Shown: positions 45,814-58,364, counted from the first letter of the stretch. The stretch: 64,000 nt of DNA from Rariglobus sp967755175 (GCA_967755175.1 CBRAFO010000002.1:57732-121731), one strand, 5' to 3'. Numbers and translations are program-made. The notes: generated by a model not told the origin, from the sequence alone.

Positions 45814-46387
45814 GCGGACGACATCGGTGTCCACTCCGCATCCACAGCCCCACCGCTGGAGCAAAGGCTTCACGTTGGTTGAGGTCATGATCGGCGCCAC
45901 CTTGGGCTCACTCATTCTCCTTGGGGTCTTGACTGCATTTCTATTTATGGGACGCAGCGGCGCCAATTTGGCTAACTATAATGACATGGAGTCCCAAGGG
46001 CGGAAAATGCTGGAATATTTCGCCGAAGATACGCGTCAAGCCAGTGCCATCACATGGACTAGCAGCACCAGCGTGACCCTGACCGTCAACTCCGCCTCGG
46101 TCACCTATTCATACAGCAGCGCCACCCAAATACTTAGTCGGCAAGACAGCACCCAAACGCTCAACTTGGTTACTGGTATCACTTCGTTCTCGTTCAAGGC
46201 CTACACGATCACCGGCACGGAAATCACCGCCCTCAGCACGGCTGCGGAATTAACTACTGCCGGGAAATCCACCAAGCAGCTGCAGGTATCGCTGCAAGCC
46301 GCTCGTAACCGAGCAACGCTGACCACCTCAACAAACACGGTGATCTCGGCCCGCTTCATCCTTCGAAATAAAATCGTCACTGTTTAA
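45803..46387 (+). CDS. type IV pilin-like protein, PilW/GspJ type (cassette 2)
   Basis: 194 residues taking ATG 45803 (MPNKRTTSVSTPHPQPHRW); the frame is open to 45671 but would run through the preceding gene. Prepilin site KG^FTLVEVMIGATLGSLILLG with Gly -1 and Glu +5. Shared features with cassette 1: AFLFMGRSGANLANYNDMES (compare AFLFFGRTGLAAGAYQTMES) and the C-terminal RFILRNKI. Overlap of 11 nt with the gene before suggests coupled translation. Confidence 0.85.
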   Translation: MPNKRTTSVSTPHPQPHRWSKGFTLVEVMIGATLGSLILLGVLTAFLFMGRSGANLANYNDMESQGRKMLEYFAEDTRQASAITWTSSTSVTLTVNSASVTYSYSSATQILSRQDSTQTLNLVTGITSFSFKAYTITGTEITALSTAAELTTAGKSTKQLQVSLQAARNRATLTTSTNTVISARFILRNKIVTV

Positions 46388-46405
46388 TCGCGTGGAGGCC
46401 ACCCT

Positions 46406-47914
46406 ATGAAAAAATCATTCAATCGTATCAAGTCCCAACGCGGCTCAGTGCTGATCGTGGCCCTGCTCTTCAGCGCGATTATCGCCATCGCCCTCACTAC
46501 TTATATGCAGCTTGCCGGCACCAGCATGAAAATAGCCAACCGGGCATTTTATAATAATGGAGCCATGAATCTCGCTGAAAATGGATTGGAAGAAGCGATG
46601 TATTGTATCAACCAGCTAACCACCAACAGTAACTACACATGGCCCGGCTGGTCGAACAATGGCACGGGCAGCTCATCCGACGCGTGGCGTCAGTTTCCGA
46701 CCAGCGGGACCTACTCCTACGACCAGAACACCACCGGCATCGTGCGTGTTTTCGTTTATAACTACAAAGGTGATTCCGCCCCCAAGATCGTGGCCCGCTC
46801 GACCATCACGCTTGGCGGCGCCGCATCGACATCCATCGAAAAATGGATCGAGGTGACCCTAAGCAAGACATCGAAGTTCGCGAATGGATTGGTAGCCAAA
46901 AACAGCATTGTATTCAACGGCACCAACACGTCGGTAGACAGCTGGAACTCCGATCCGGACAATAGTTCTGCAACCGCCGCGATCCCCTATAGTGCCGGAG
47001 TCCGCAGCGACAACGGCAGCGTAGGCAGCATCTCCGTGTCGGTTGGCGCAGTATTGGTGAAGCAGGCTGACGTGTGGGGCTATGTATCGACCGGCGGATC
47101 CAACCCCACCTCAGCTGTTGGCAGCAACGGCTCCGTGCTCGGAACCGACTCAGTATACGATGCATCTACTTGGACCTCCACCAATGTCGATCCTACCCGA
47201 GTCTCAACGGATTTCTCCGCCACCTTCGACGCCGTGACCGTGCCTACACAAACCGCCAACAAAACTACCATCACCTACACCGATGTGCCCGTAATCAACA
47301 GCGACACCATCCTCCCGGCTACCACGGGAGCCTACGCCGCCAGTCCCTCCGATGATGGTTACTACTATTATAGAACAACCAAAATTGATCTAACCAATGA
47401 GACTCTCAGTATCACTGGAAAGGTCGTGCTCGTTCTGACCGATACCGATACCGCCATCGATGTGGGTGGTGGCAGCGGCGTGATCTCCGTCGCAAAAACC
47501 GGCGGCAGCCTCATCACCTATGGCCCTGGCGACGTGAAGCTTGCAGGCAACGGTGTTTCCAACGGAACAGATACGAGCGGCGATGGCAGCATATCAGACA
47601 GCGAGGCCGGCCAGCCCATTCAATTCCAATTCTGGGGAACCAAAACATCAGGCACACAGAATATTACTATCACCGGTAACGGAACGTTCAGCGGCATCAT
47701 TTACGCACCCCAAGGGTCGGTCACCATCAATGGTAACGGCAGCGTATCCGGATCGGTTGTGGCCAACAATATAACGCTGAGCGGCAACGCCAATTTCCAC
47801 TATGATGAATCACTGGGGAATTTCGGCGGCAACAATCCCTACCGCGTCTCCAAATGGAAAGAGCTGACGACCTCCACGGATCGCGCAGCCTACTCCTCTG
47901 TCCTGAGTTTTTAA
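46406..47914 (+). CDS. PilX-like membrane-anchored protein with beta-rich tail (cassette 2)
   Basis: 502 residues, paralogue of the 43837 gene: GSVLIVALLFSAIIAIALTT anchor, then MNLAENGLEEAMYCINQL and a Ser/Thr/Asn/Gly-rich beta-type body. Shared landmarks are GLVAKNSIVFNGTNTSVDSW (cassette 1 GLTALRNLVFRGTRTSFDSW) and FHYDESLGNFGGNNPYRV. No enzymatic motif is seen. Codon use is less GC-rich than cassette 1, as though the two copies diverged or arrived separately. It ends the cluster and meets the next gene convergently. Confidence 0.7.
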   Translation: MKKSFNRIKSQRGSVLIVALLFSAIIAIALTTYMQLAGTSMKIANRAFYNNGAMNLAENGLEEAMYCINQLTTNSNYTWPGWSNNGTGSSSDAWRQFPTSGTYSYDQNTTGIVRVFVYNYKGDSAPKIVARSTITLGGAASTSIEKWIEVTLSKTSKFANGLVAKNSIVFNGTNTSVDSWNSDPDNSSATAAIPYSAGVRSDNGSVGSISVSVGAVLVKQADVWGYVSTGGSNPTSAVGSNGSVLGTDSVYDASTWTSTNVDPTRVSTDFSATFDAVTVPTQTANKTTITYTDVPVINSDTILPATTGAYAASPSDDGYYYYRTTKIDLTNETLSITGKVVLVLTDTDTAIDVGGGSGVISVAKTGGSLITYGPGDVKLAGNGVSNGTDTSGDGSISDSEAGQPIQFQFWGTKTSGTQNITITGNGTFSGIIYAPQGSVTINGNGSVSGSVVANNITLSGNANFHYDESLGNFGGNNPYRVSKWKELTTSTDRAAYSSVLSF

Positions 47915-47942
47915 TCAACCACCTAGGTGGCCAATAGGCGAA

Positions 47943-47967
47943 ATGCGGCCCGCTCATCGAGCCGCAT
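47943..47967. terminator. short hairpin between convergent genes
   Basis: Stem ATGCGGC / GCCGCAT (47943-47949 with 47961-47967), with the TCA stop complement of the minus-strand gene inside the loop. Only TTT follows on the minus strand, so terminator activity is uncertain. Confidence 0.35.
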
Positions 47968-49495
47968 CCGCTCCGGCCGCGATCAGTGCGTAGATTGTTT
48001 CTCGCGGTAGCGGCACATAGCTCACGATAAACAAAGGCGACTCGCGATCCGCCGGGTTCTGCTTTCGGAAGTCCAACGCAGTCACGTCCGGCAACGTCGC
48101 CCCACCCGATGCCGCCGCGTATCGCACCCGCGCCCCGTCCATCAGCAACGGGGCTTTGCACGCCAAGGCCGCCACCCAAAACGCCGCCTGCGCCGGTGCC
48201 TGCGCGTTCAGTGGCTCCAACGCAAAAAATCCCGGCATCCGCCGCAAACTCGCCCCATCGCGCGCCATGATCACCAGACTGCACAGCCGGTCGGCCTGCG
48301 CTGGCGTCAACGGCCACTGCAGCACCCCGATAAAATCCGCCCGGGCCGCATCGCGATCTCCCGATACCATGTCGATGTAGTAGCGTAATGTCGCCGCCTC
48401 GAATTTCCCCAGCGTCGCCACATGGCGGTTCAGCGCCACCCCGGCCTCACCCGCCCGACCCAGACGAGCCAGCCACTCCACCTGGCGACGCACCGCCAAT
48501 GGTTCCGCACGCGTGAACCGCATCGCCTCCAACAAACGCGCAGCCTCATCGCGCTCGCCTCGTTGCCAGTGCACCAACACGTCGATGAATCCGCGAACCT
48601 GGGCCGGCAATTTCGCCAATTCCTGCTTACGCTCCCGCGTCATCGCCTCGGCCAGCCGCCCATGGTCCAACGCAAATTCAAGGGACTGCTCCCAGAGCCC
48701 CTCCGCCGCTCCGCCCCCACCTGCACCAATTCGCTGGGCGCACAAATCGGCGAGTTCCGCCAGATTCCCCAAGGCCAACAGCTGATCGTGCCAGACCATC
48801 GCAGTCTCCGTGGCGCGATCCGGGAAATCGGCCAATACGCTGCTAAAAAACCGGCTCGCATAATCAATATTCCCCGCCTGAGCCCACAAACGCGCGAGCA
48901 ACACCCGATCTTCGTAACCACCACGCGCAAATTGCTCCGCGTTCGACAGCGCCAGCAACGCAGCCGGAAAATCACCGTGCTGCATCGCCCGTTTACCCTG
49001 TTCGCGGAAATACCCCGCTTGGGCCGATTTCACCCGCAACCACCGGCCCGGCCAAGCGACGTCCACCACCGATATCCCTCGATAGCCGACTGTTCGCCAC
49101 ACCAGCCACAAGCTACCAGCGGCCCCCGCGTAGAGGACGACCGCCAACAAAACATACACCGTGAACGCACGTCCCCAAAACGGCTTCACCTTCGCGGAAG
49201 GCACCGAGCACCGCCAGCCTTCGGATGTATGCACGAGTGCCGGGCACACTCGCCGAAAACGCCCCGGCACATCCCAATTCCACGCTGCCTTGCACTGAGG
49301 CAAAATACCCTCCTCTACATCATACTCAGACTGGCAGGGTGCCACATGTTTGCCGCCTCGGACCACATGCCAACTTTTAAGGAGATTCCAGTAGAGCAAC
49401 GCCCACAGTGCACGGACTCCATCTCGCAACCCACCCAGAAGCCAAGCTCGGCGCCACCCCACGGATACCTGCTCGCCGGATTGGTCGTCGGCCAT
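47954..49495 (-). CDS. membrane protein with TPR-like helical domain, unknown function
   Basis: 513 residues. One transmembrane segment at about residues 108-131 (AFTVYVLLAVVLYAGAAGSL) splits a cytosolic cysteine-bearing N-terminus from a long helical region with TPR-like pairs (RAMQHGDFPAALLALSNAEQ, DRVLLARLWAQAGNIDYASR). I find no catalytic motif. The N-terminal cysteines (APCQSEYDVEEGILPQCKAA and a later RFRRVC) could bind a metal. Its start lies only 8 bp past the stop of the exosortase-sorted protein gene, so the two are probably co-transcribed. Function unknown. Confidence 0.7.
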   Translation of the reverse strand: MADDQSGEQVSVGWRRAWLLGGLRDGVRALWALLYWNLLKSWHVVRGGKHVAPCQSEYDVEEGILPQCKAAWNWDVPGRFRRVCPALVHTSEGWRCSVPSAKVKPFWGRAFTVYVLLAVVLYAGAAGSLWLVWRTVGYRGISVVDVAWPGRWLRVKSAQAGYFREQGKRAMQHGDFPAALLALSNAEQFARGGYEDRVLLARLWAQAGNIDYASRFFSSVLADFPDRATETAMVWHDQLLALGNLAELADLCAQRIGAGGGGAAEGLWEQSLEFALDHGRLAEAMTRERKQELAKLPAQVRGFIDVLVHWQRGERDEAARLLEAMRFTRAEPLAVRRQVEWLARLGRAGEAGVALNRHVATLGKFEAATLRYYIDMVSGDRDAARADFIGVLQWPLTPAQADRLCSLVIMARDGASLRRMPGFFALEPLNAQAPAQAAFWVAALACKAPLLMDGARVRYAAASGGATLPDVTALDFRKQNPADRESPLFIVSYVPLPRETIYALIAAGADAAR

Positions 49496-49503
49496 CGGAG
49501 GGC

Positions 49504-50451
49504 TTACGCGGCGCGGCTGCCGGCAGAGCGTTTACGCCGCAACCACACCACACCCAATCCGCTCAATACAAAGGCAACGGCCTGCGTCACCGTGGAAGCC
49601 TCGGGAATGACCTTGCCACTGGCACTGTAATAATTGGTGAAGCCGCCGCCTTGGTCGAAACGCGTGTCGGCGTTGGCCTTCACCGAGGTGTTGCCCAGTC
49701 CGTAGGTGTCCTGATTCACGGCGTTACCCTGAGTGGAACTGAACGCCAGAAAGCGCACGAGACTGTCCACAGTGATGGTCACGCCGGTCATCTGTGATTC
49801 AAGGTAGGTTTTGAACGTGCTAAAAGAAAGGGCGAACGTGAGGAACGCATCCGTGCCGGGCGTAAGATTGTTGCCCGTGCCGAACATCGAGCCATCGGTG
49901 ACCTGAGAGTAATCGAAATTCGAAGTCGAGGTGGCGATGGTGCCGTAAGAAGTGCCCAAGGCGCTCGTGTTCGGAGAGGTATTCGCAGTCGCACCCGTGC
50001 CCGTGGGATTTTGGAACACGATCTCAGGCGTCTGGCCCGAACCGGTGGAAACACCGAGATAGAGATCAATGTTGCCGTCACCATCGCCATCCACACCGAT
50101 TCGAATATTCCCAGTAAACTTTGGCACGCCCTGATTGGTATCCAGCACGTTCAACCGCACACGGAACACCATCGAATCCACGCCACCGATCTGGCCGTAT
50201 TTGTAATAAAAGCCGTAGTAGCCGCCCGTGCCGTCACCGACAAAATCGTCTGCGCCTTGGCCCGTCTGCTGATCGTAGGTGAAGTCGCTTAAGATCCCGC
50301 CTGAGAAGGATTCCAGAGTGGAAAATGTGGATACATTATCCGTCACACTGACCGTGGCCGCCGGCAAGATACCCGCGCACAAACCAAGGCCCAACCCGAT
50401 ATACCGCCCCGTCCCCACGGCGACCCGCGAAACTGTATGCAATGCGGCCAT
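49504..50451 (-). CDS. exosortase-sorted (PEP-CTERM-type) surface protein
   Basis: 315 residues with a signal peptide (YIGLGLGLCAGILPAATVS). A beta-rich Gly/Thr/Asp body contains an acidic GVDGDGDGNIDLYLGV stretch. The sorting tail has VIPEASTV, a hydrophobic helix AVAFVLSGLGVVWL and a basic RRKRSAGSR end. The motif is PEA rather than PEP, a variation I have seen in this phylum. It is co-directional with and 8 bp upstream of the TPR-like membrane protein gene. No exosortase gene is in the window. Confidence 0.8.
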   Translation of the reverse strand: MAALHTVSRVAVGTGRYIGLGLGLCAGILPAATVSVTDNVSTFSTLESFSGGILSDFTYDQQTGQGADDFVGDGTGGYYGFYYKYGQIGGVDSMVFRVRLNVLDTNQGVPKFTGNIRIGVDGDGDGNIDLYLGVSTGSGQTPEIVFQNPTGTGATANTSPNTSALGTSYGTIATSTSNFDYSQVTDGSMFGTGNNLTPGTDAFLTFALSFSTFKTYLESQMTGVTITVDSLVRFLAFSSTQGNAVNQDTYGLGNTSVKANADTRFDQGGGFTNYYSASGKVIPEASTVTQAVAFVLSGLGVVWLRRKRSAGSRAA

Positions 50452-50634
50452 AAATTAGGGTGTATTACCCATGCCGCAAGCAGTCCTGCTCCACAACCAA
50501 GCAGACAGACATGTCTATTCAGGCCTACCCCACTAAAGCTCCCTCCTCCAGAGCCGTATGTTCACGTTTCGCAAGGATCATGCCTTTTCTCGCCGACATT
50601 ATTCCTCCGGATTGCAGCCCCTCGTCGGGGTAAA

Positions 50635-51063
50635 TTGGTTTTGGGGCCTGTAAGCCGGATTATGTCTCCCACCTTGCGGCGGGTTGACCGTCATTTCTCT
50701 CAAGCCCGCCTCACAGCGGACCTGTTCCGCCATAGCACCGCTTGCGCGGCGACTCAGCGGAATGCGGCATACCCGTGGCTATAGGACGAGCCGCCCAGCC
50801 ACCTATTTTGCCTTGCACCGGAAGGGGTTTGTCCTGCCGCCGTCATTGCTGACGACGCGGTGGGCTCTTACCCCACCTTTTCACCCTTACCACGCGGTTG
50901 CCCACGTGGCGGTATATTCTCTGTGACACTATCCGTCGACGCGCCTTGAAACGCGCCGCCCGCACTTGCCGTGAAGCTCGTGCGGCATCCTGCCCTACGG
51001 TGTCCGGACTTTCCTCTCCATGGATCAAAGAACAATGGAGCGACGATCCAGCCCCAAAACCAA
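50635..51063 (-). ncRNA. rnpB: RNase P RNA, bacterial class A
   Basis: The minus strand carries the class A RNase P core: GAGGAAAGTCCGGACACC near the 5' end, a GGGTGAAAAGGTGGGGTAAG central segment, GGTGCAAGGCAAAATAGG, and the 3' core GACATAATCCGGCTTACAGG. The outer P1 helix is perfect: TTGGTTTTGGGGC at the 5' end (51051-51063) pairs with GCCCCAAAACCAA at the 3' end (50635-50647). That sets the boundaries to about 429 nt. It removes 5' leaders from pre-tRNA. Upstream of it on the minus strand lie a hairpin and heptamer repeats, so its promoter must sit in or beyond them. Small ORFs across it are spurious. Confidence 0.95.
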
Positions 51064-51064
51064 G

Positions 51065-51084
51065 CCGCGACCATACGGTCGCGG
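51065..51084. repeat. perfect 8-bp hairpin immediately upstream of rnpB
   Basis: CCGCGACC / GGTCGCGG (51065-51072 with 51077-51084), 4-nt loop, ending two bases before the mapped 5' boundary of the RNase P RNA. Its right side abuts the heptamer element. Confidence 0.7.
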
Positions 51085-51194
51085 AATGACCAATGTCCAG
51101 TGACCAATGTCCAATTCCAGAAAACACCCCGAAGGGTCATTGGTCATTGGTCATTGGTCATTGGTCATTGGTCATTGGTCATTGGTCATTCCGC
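51081..51194. repeat. heptamer element: degenerate inverted array, spacer, and (GGTCATT)8
   Basis: Right array 51135-51190 is eight perfect GGTCATT units. Left array 51085-51119 reads AATGACC AATGTCC AGTGACC AATGTCC AATTCCA, that is, the inverse heptamer with changes. Between them is a spacer of about 15 nt. The outer edges form a perfect 15-bp inverted repeat GCGGAATGACCAATG / CATTGGTCATTCCGC (51081-51095 with 51180-51194). Three to eight tandem 7-mers in opposite orientation are far too short and spacerless for CRISPR. Small ORFs reading through it only translate the repeat. Confidence 0.9.
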
Positions 51195-51217
51195 TTAACG
51201 CGCCGCGCGTTAAGCGG
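51191..51217. repeat. perfect palindrome containing the zinc-ribbon gene stop codon
   Basis: CCGCTTAACGCG / CGCGTTAAGCGG (51191-51202 with 51206-51217), 3-nt loop. On the gene strand the arm reads through GCT TAA, so the stop codon of the zinc-ribbon protein is part of the stem. The heptamer array starts directly at its edge. There is no T-tract, so it is not a standard terminator. Confidence 0.85.
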
Positions 51218-51929
51218 CGTCCCACCACACGATGCGCCCGCACTGGTCGCACGTCGCGAGCTTACCCGCGGAATCGCCTTTGCCGCGCACGGCTGACTCG
51301 ACCTCGGCCGACACCTTCAAATGGCATCCGCCGCAGGTGTTCCCGCGCACCGCCACGCACACCGGCTGCTGCCGCGCCGCGATGCGGTCATACACGCGCA
51401 ACGCCGGCTCCTCGACCGGAACGCGCGCCGCCGTCACTTCGTCCTTCGCCGCCTTCAGCTCAGCGGCGAGGTTGATTTCACGCTCCCTCAAGTTGCGGAT
51501 GCGCGTCTCGTGGCCGGCGATGTTCTGCTTCAAGACCGCCTCGGCCTCCGCAAATTTATTTTTCGCTTCGTCGATCGCATACATCACTTCGAGTTCCTGC
51601 CCCTCGAGTGCCGCGATGGCGGCTTCGGTGTGCTCGATCTCCAGCCCGAGCGCCTTAAACTCGTCGTTTTTGCGCACCTGCACCTGCTGCGTTTTGTATT
51701 TACCCAGCTTCGTCTCGGCGGAACCGATCTCGGTTTCGATGAGCTTCTTTTTCGATTCGAGGCCCATCAACTCGGCTTTGGCCGTCTCAATCGCGCTCTT
51801 TTCCGAGGCGATTTTCTTCTCCACTGCGGCGATGTCGGCCGGCACCGCCTTCAACTGCGCCTCCAAACTCAACCGTTTGCTATCGCGATCCTGGAGAACA
51901 AGCAGCTTGGCAAGCGTAGGAGTAAGCAT
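51210..51929 (-). CDS. zinc-ribbon coiled-coil protein (CT398/zf-RING_7 type)
   Basis: 239 residues. About 1-175 is a long antiparallel coiled coil (LSLEAQLKAVPADIAAVEKK onward). A C4 zinc ribbon follows with NTCGGCHLKVS and ATCDQCGRIVWW. This matches the widespread CT398-like family (zinc-ribbon DUF164 type), which is suspected to act in trafficking or replication-related complexes. The last four residues and stop form one arm of a palindrome next to a heptamer array. Its upstream region holds another heptamer array and the Rrf2 gene end. Confidence 0.88.
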   Translation of the reverse strand: MLTPTLAKLLVLQDRDSKRLSLEAQLKAVPADIAAVEKKIASEKSAIETAKAELMGLESKKKLIETEIGSAETKLGKYKTQQVQVRKNDEFKALGLEIEHTEAAIAALEGQELEVMYAIDEAKNKFAEAEAVLKQNIAGHETRIRNLREREINLAAELKAAKDEVTAARVPVEEPALRVYDRIAARQQPVCVAVRGNTCGGCHLKVSAEVESAVRGKGDSAGKLATCDQCGRIVWWDAA

Positions 51930-52002
51930 CGAGAGCCGACACTGCCCCGCACGTCCACCCGGTCAAATCCGTTCTCCGACGGTTCACTACCTCCGATTCC
52001 GC

Positions 52003-52037
52003 CTACTCGCTACTCACTACCCACTACTCGCTACTTC
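52003..52037. repeat. heptamer array (GTAGCGA type), solo copy
   Basis: Read on the minus strand it is AGTAGCG AGTAGTG GGTAGTG AGTAGCG AG, a degenerate 7-bp tandem repeat. It directly abuts a palindrome at the end of the Rrf2 gene. Same family as the arrays at 55157, 55621 and 58702. Confidence 0.85.
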
Positions 52038-52038
52038 C

Positions 52039-52065
52039 CATCTGAACCGGCTGCCGGTTCAGATG
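52039..52065. repeat. perfect palindrome containing the Rrf2 gene stop codon
   Basis: CATCTGAACCGG / CCGGTTCAGATG (52039-52050 with 52054-52065), 3-nt loop. On the gene strand, one arm reads ATC TGA, so the stop codon lies in the stem. No T-tract follows; a heptamer array does. Confidence 0.85.
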
Positions 52066-52472
52066 TAATACATCTCGTCCTCGCTCTTCGCCGCGAACAT
52101 ATCGAGCGCGTAGCTTTTGCACTTCGTCTCCAGCGTCGCGCGCACGTCGCGCCAGATCGCATTCACGCGGCGGCCCGAATGCCCCTCGCCGGTGCCGTTA
52201 AGCTCCAACAAGTCGCCTTCGATCAGCTTCACGATATCGTAGAGCGTGATCTCCGCCGGCGGACGCGCCAACGCATACCCGCCCTGTTTGCCACGACGGC
52301 TGATGATCAACCCGCCGTTGCGCAACTCGCTGAGAATTTGCACGAGATAATTGGCCGGCACGGCCTCCACATCCGCCAATTGCTCGATATGCGCGAGTTC
52401 ATCGGTGCCATGGTATTTGGCCATCTGCGCCAACACTCGGCAGGCGTAATCGACTTTGACGGAGAGCTTCAC
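52059..52472 (-). CDS. Rrf2-family transcriptional regulator
   Basis: 137 residues with the Rrf2 winged helix: MKLSVKVDYACRVLAQMAKY, then EAVPANYLVQILSELRNGGL and the wing ISRRGKQGGYALARPPAEIT. The three-cysteine set that binds an Fe-S cluster in IscR/NsrR is missing from the usual region (LLELNGTGEGHSGRR), so it is closer to CymR/YwnA-type sensors or to a cluster-free form. It has its own upstream region with a candidate operator. The target genes are unknown; gyrB is the divergent neighbour. Confidence 0.88.
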   Translation of the reverse strand: MKLSVKVDYACRVLAQMAKYHGTDELAHIEQLADVEAVPANYLVQILSELRNGGLIISRRGKQGGYALARPPAEITLYDIVKLIEGDLLELNGTGEGHSGRRVNAIWRDVRATLETKCKSYALDMFAAKSEDEMYYI

Positions 52473-52480
52473 GGGGACGG

Positions 52481-52544
52481 CACCCTATTTCCGAATCTTA
52501 GGTCCGCAACCCCAAATAGTCCGAAATACTCCGAAAATAGGGTG
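52481..52544. promoter_or_regulatory. candidate Rrf2 operator pair between the Rrf2 gene and gyrB
   Basis: Two inverted copies of CACCCTATTTCCG: 52481-52493 and, as CGAAAATAGGGTG, 52532-52544 (one mismatch). Between them there are further TAGTCCGAAA and TACTCCGAAA words at about 10-bp spacing (52516-52540). The first begins just 8 bp before the Rrf2 start codon, so autoregulation is plausible. No factor has been shown to bind. Confidence 0.45.
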
Positions 52545-52629
52545 CCCAACCCGCGAAAAAGGGGTTGTGACTCCCTACCTTTTGCTATGCGATTTTCCCT
52601 TTAGATTTTATCACGTTCTCCCCCTTTAA

Positions 52630-55149
<2,520 letters not shown>

Positions 55150-55156
55150 TGCGCGG

Positions 55157-55187
55157 AAGTAGCGAGTAGCGGGTAGTGAGTAGCGAG
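55157..55187. repeat. heptamer array (GTAGCGA type), left flank of the four-helix-bundle gene
   Basis: AGTAGCG AGTAGCG GGTAGTG AGTAGCG AG, a 7-bp tandem repeat just beyond the gyrB palindrome. An inverted array lies on the far side of the four-helix-bundle gene at 55621. Confidence 0.88.
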
Positions 55188-55221
55188 CATGGCCGACACG
55201 CCCCGTTTCTCCGAACTAAGC

Positions 55222-55587
55222 ATGGCAAACATTTCACAATCATTTCAGGACGTCCTCGTGTGGCAGAAAGCGCATGCGTTCACGCTTGCGCTCTATCGCG
55301 CCACCGAAGGTTTCCCGAAGCATGAGCAGTTTGCGCTCACCTCTCAGTTACGCCGTGCGGCCGTGAGTGTTCCCTCGAACTTCGTCGAGGGTTTCCGAAA
55401 GCGCACAACGCCCGACAAGCTCAAGTTCTACAACATCGCCCAAGGTTCAGCCGACGAGTGCCTCTACCAGCTGATCCTCGCTAACGACCTTGGTTATCTG
55501 GACACGACGGCCCTCCAAGCCGACCTGGCCGAAGTCTCCCGCATGCTCCAGTCCTACATGTCCTCCCTAGAGCGCAACACCGCCTAG
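55222..55587 (+). CDS. four-helix-bundle protein, S23 / 23S rRNA intervening-sequence protein family
   Basis: 121 residues from ATG 55222 (MANISQSFQDVLVWQKAHAF); an ATG at 55189 adds 11 residues but lies against the repeat. Family marks: the early VWQKAH, FALTSQLRRAAVSVPSNFVE and EGFRK in the middle, and SADECLYQLILANDLGYLD near the end. Such proteins assemble as four-helix bundles (pentamers) related in fold to Avd of diversity-generating retroelements. They were first seen in intervening sequences of 23S rRNA, which this is not. The gene breaks up the gyrB-gyrA pair and is framed by inverted heptamer arrays, consistent with a small mobile cassette. Function unknown. Confidence 0.85.
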   Translation: MANISQSFQDVLVWQKAHAFTLALYRATEGFPKHEQFALTSQLRRAAVSVPSNFVEGFRKRTTPDKLKFYNIAQGSADECLYQLILANDLGYLDTTALQADLAEVSRMLQSYMSSLERNTA

Positions 55588-55620
55588 TCCGCTACTTCCG
55601 AATTCAGCGGCTCGATCCGA

Positions 55621-55655
55621 CTACTCGCTACCCGCTACTCACCACTCACTACTTC
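55621..55655. repeat. heptamer array, inverted orientation, right flank of the four-helix-bundle gene
   Basis: CTACTCG CTACCCG CTACTCA CCACTCA CTACTTC, the inverse of the array at 55157. It ends 10 bp before the gyrA start codon, so it forms the 5' leader of gyrA. Confidence 0.88.
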
Positions 55656-55665
55656 TTTTTCCTTC

Positions 55666-58188
<2,523 letters not shown>

Positions 58189-58195
58189 TCCGACT

Positions 58196-58284
58196 CGTTC
58201 TCGTTCTTCGTAATCGTTCTCGTTCTCTCTGCGGTCCCCAGTCGAACTGCGAGAACGAGAAAGAATAAGAGAACGAGAACGATT
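58196..58284. repeat. inverted repeat of GTTCTC-type words after gyrA
   Basis: Perfect 17-bp arms AATCGTTCTCGTTCTCT / AGAGAACGAGAACGATT (58212-58228 with 58268-58284), with nested CGTTCTCGTTCTT words on both sides. It begins a few bases after the gyrA stop. It contains no gene and is distinct in sequence from the heptamer arrays. Confidence 0.8.
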
Positions 58285-58304
58285 CCCGACCCGAGTCCCG
58301 TCAA

Positions 58305-58331
58305 GGCGCACCACAACCGGTGCGCCTTTTT
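58305..58331 (+). terminator. rho-independent terminator of gyrA
   Basis: GGCGCACC / GGTGCGCC (58305-58312 with 58319-58326), 6-nt loop, then TTTTT. A classic terminator placed beyond the GTTCTC repeat. Confidence 0.88.
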
Positions 58332-58364
58332 CGTGCAGGCGAACAACCGTCAGCCCCCTCTATA

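Noticed and set aside
50684..51127. Short ORFs over the RNase P RNA
   Set aside because: The region has the full class A RNase P core with a perfect P1 helix, so it is RNA, not protein coding.
51081..51194. CRISPR-like array
   Set aside because: The tandem 7-mers have no spacers between units and no leader or cas genes.
51093..51475. Small plus-strand frames reading GHWSLVIGHWSLVIGHWS
   Set aside because: They translate the GGTCATT heptamers and the antisense of the zinc-ribbon gene; no independent evidence for coding.
55222..55587. Four-helix-bundle gene as an rRNA intervening sequence
   Set aside because: Family members were first found in 23S rRNA insertions, but this one lies between two protein genes with no rRNA nearby.
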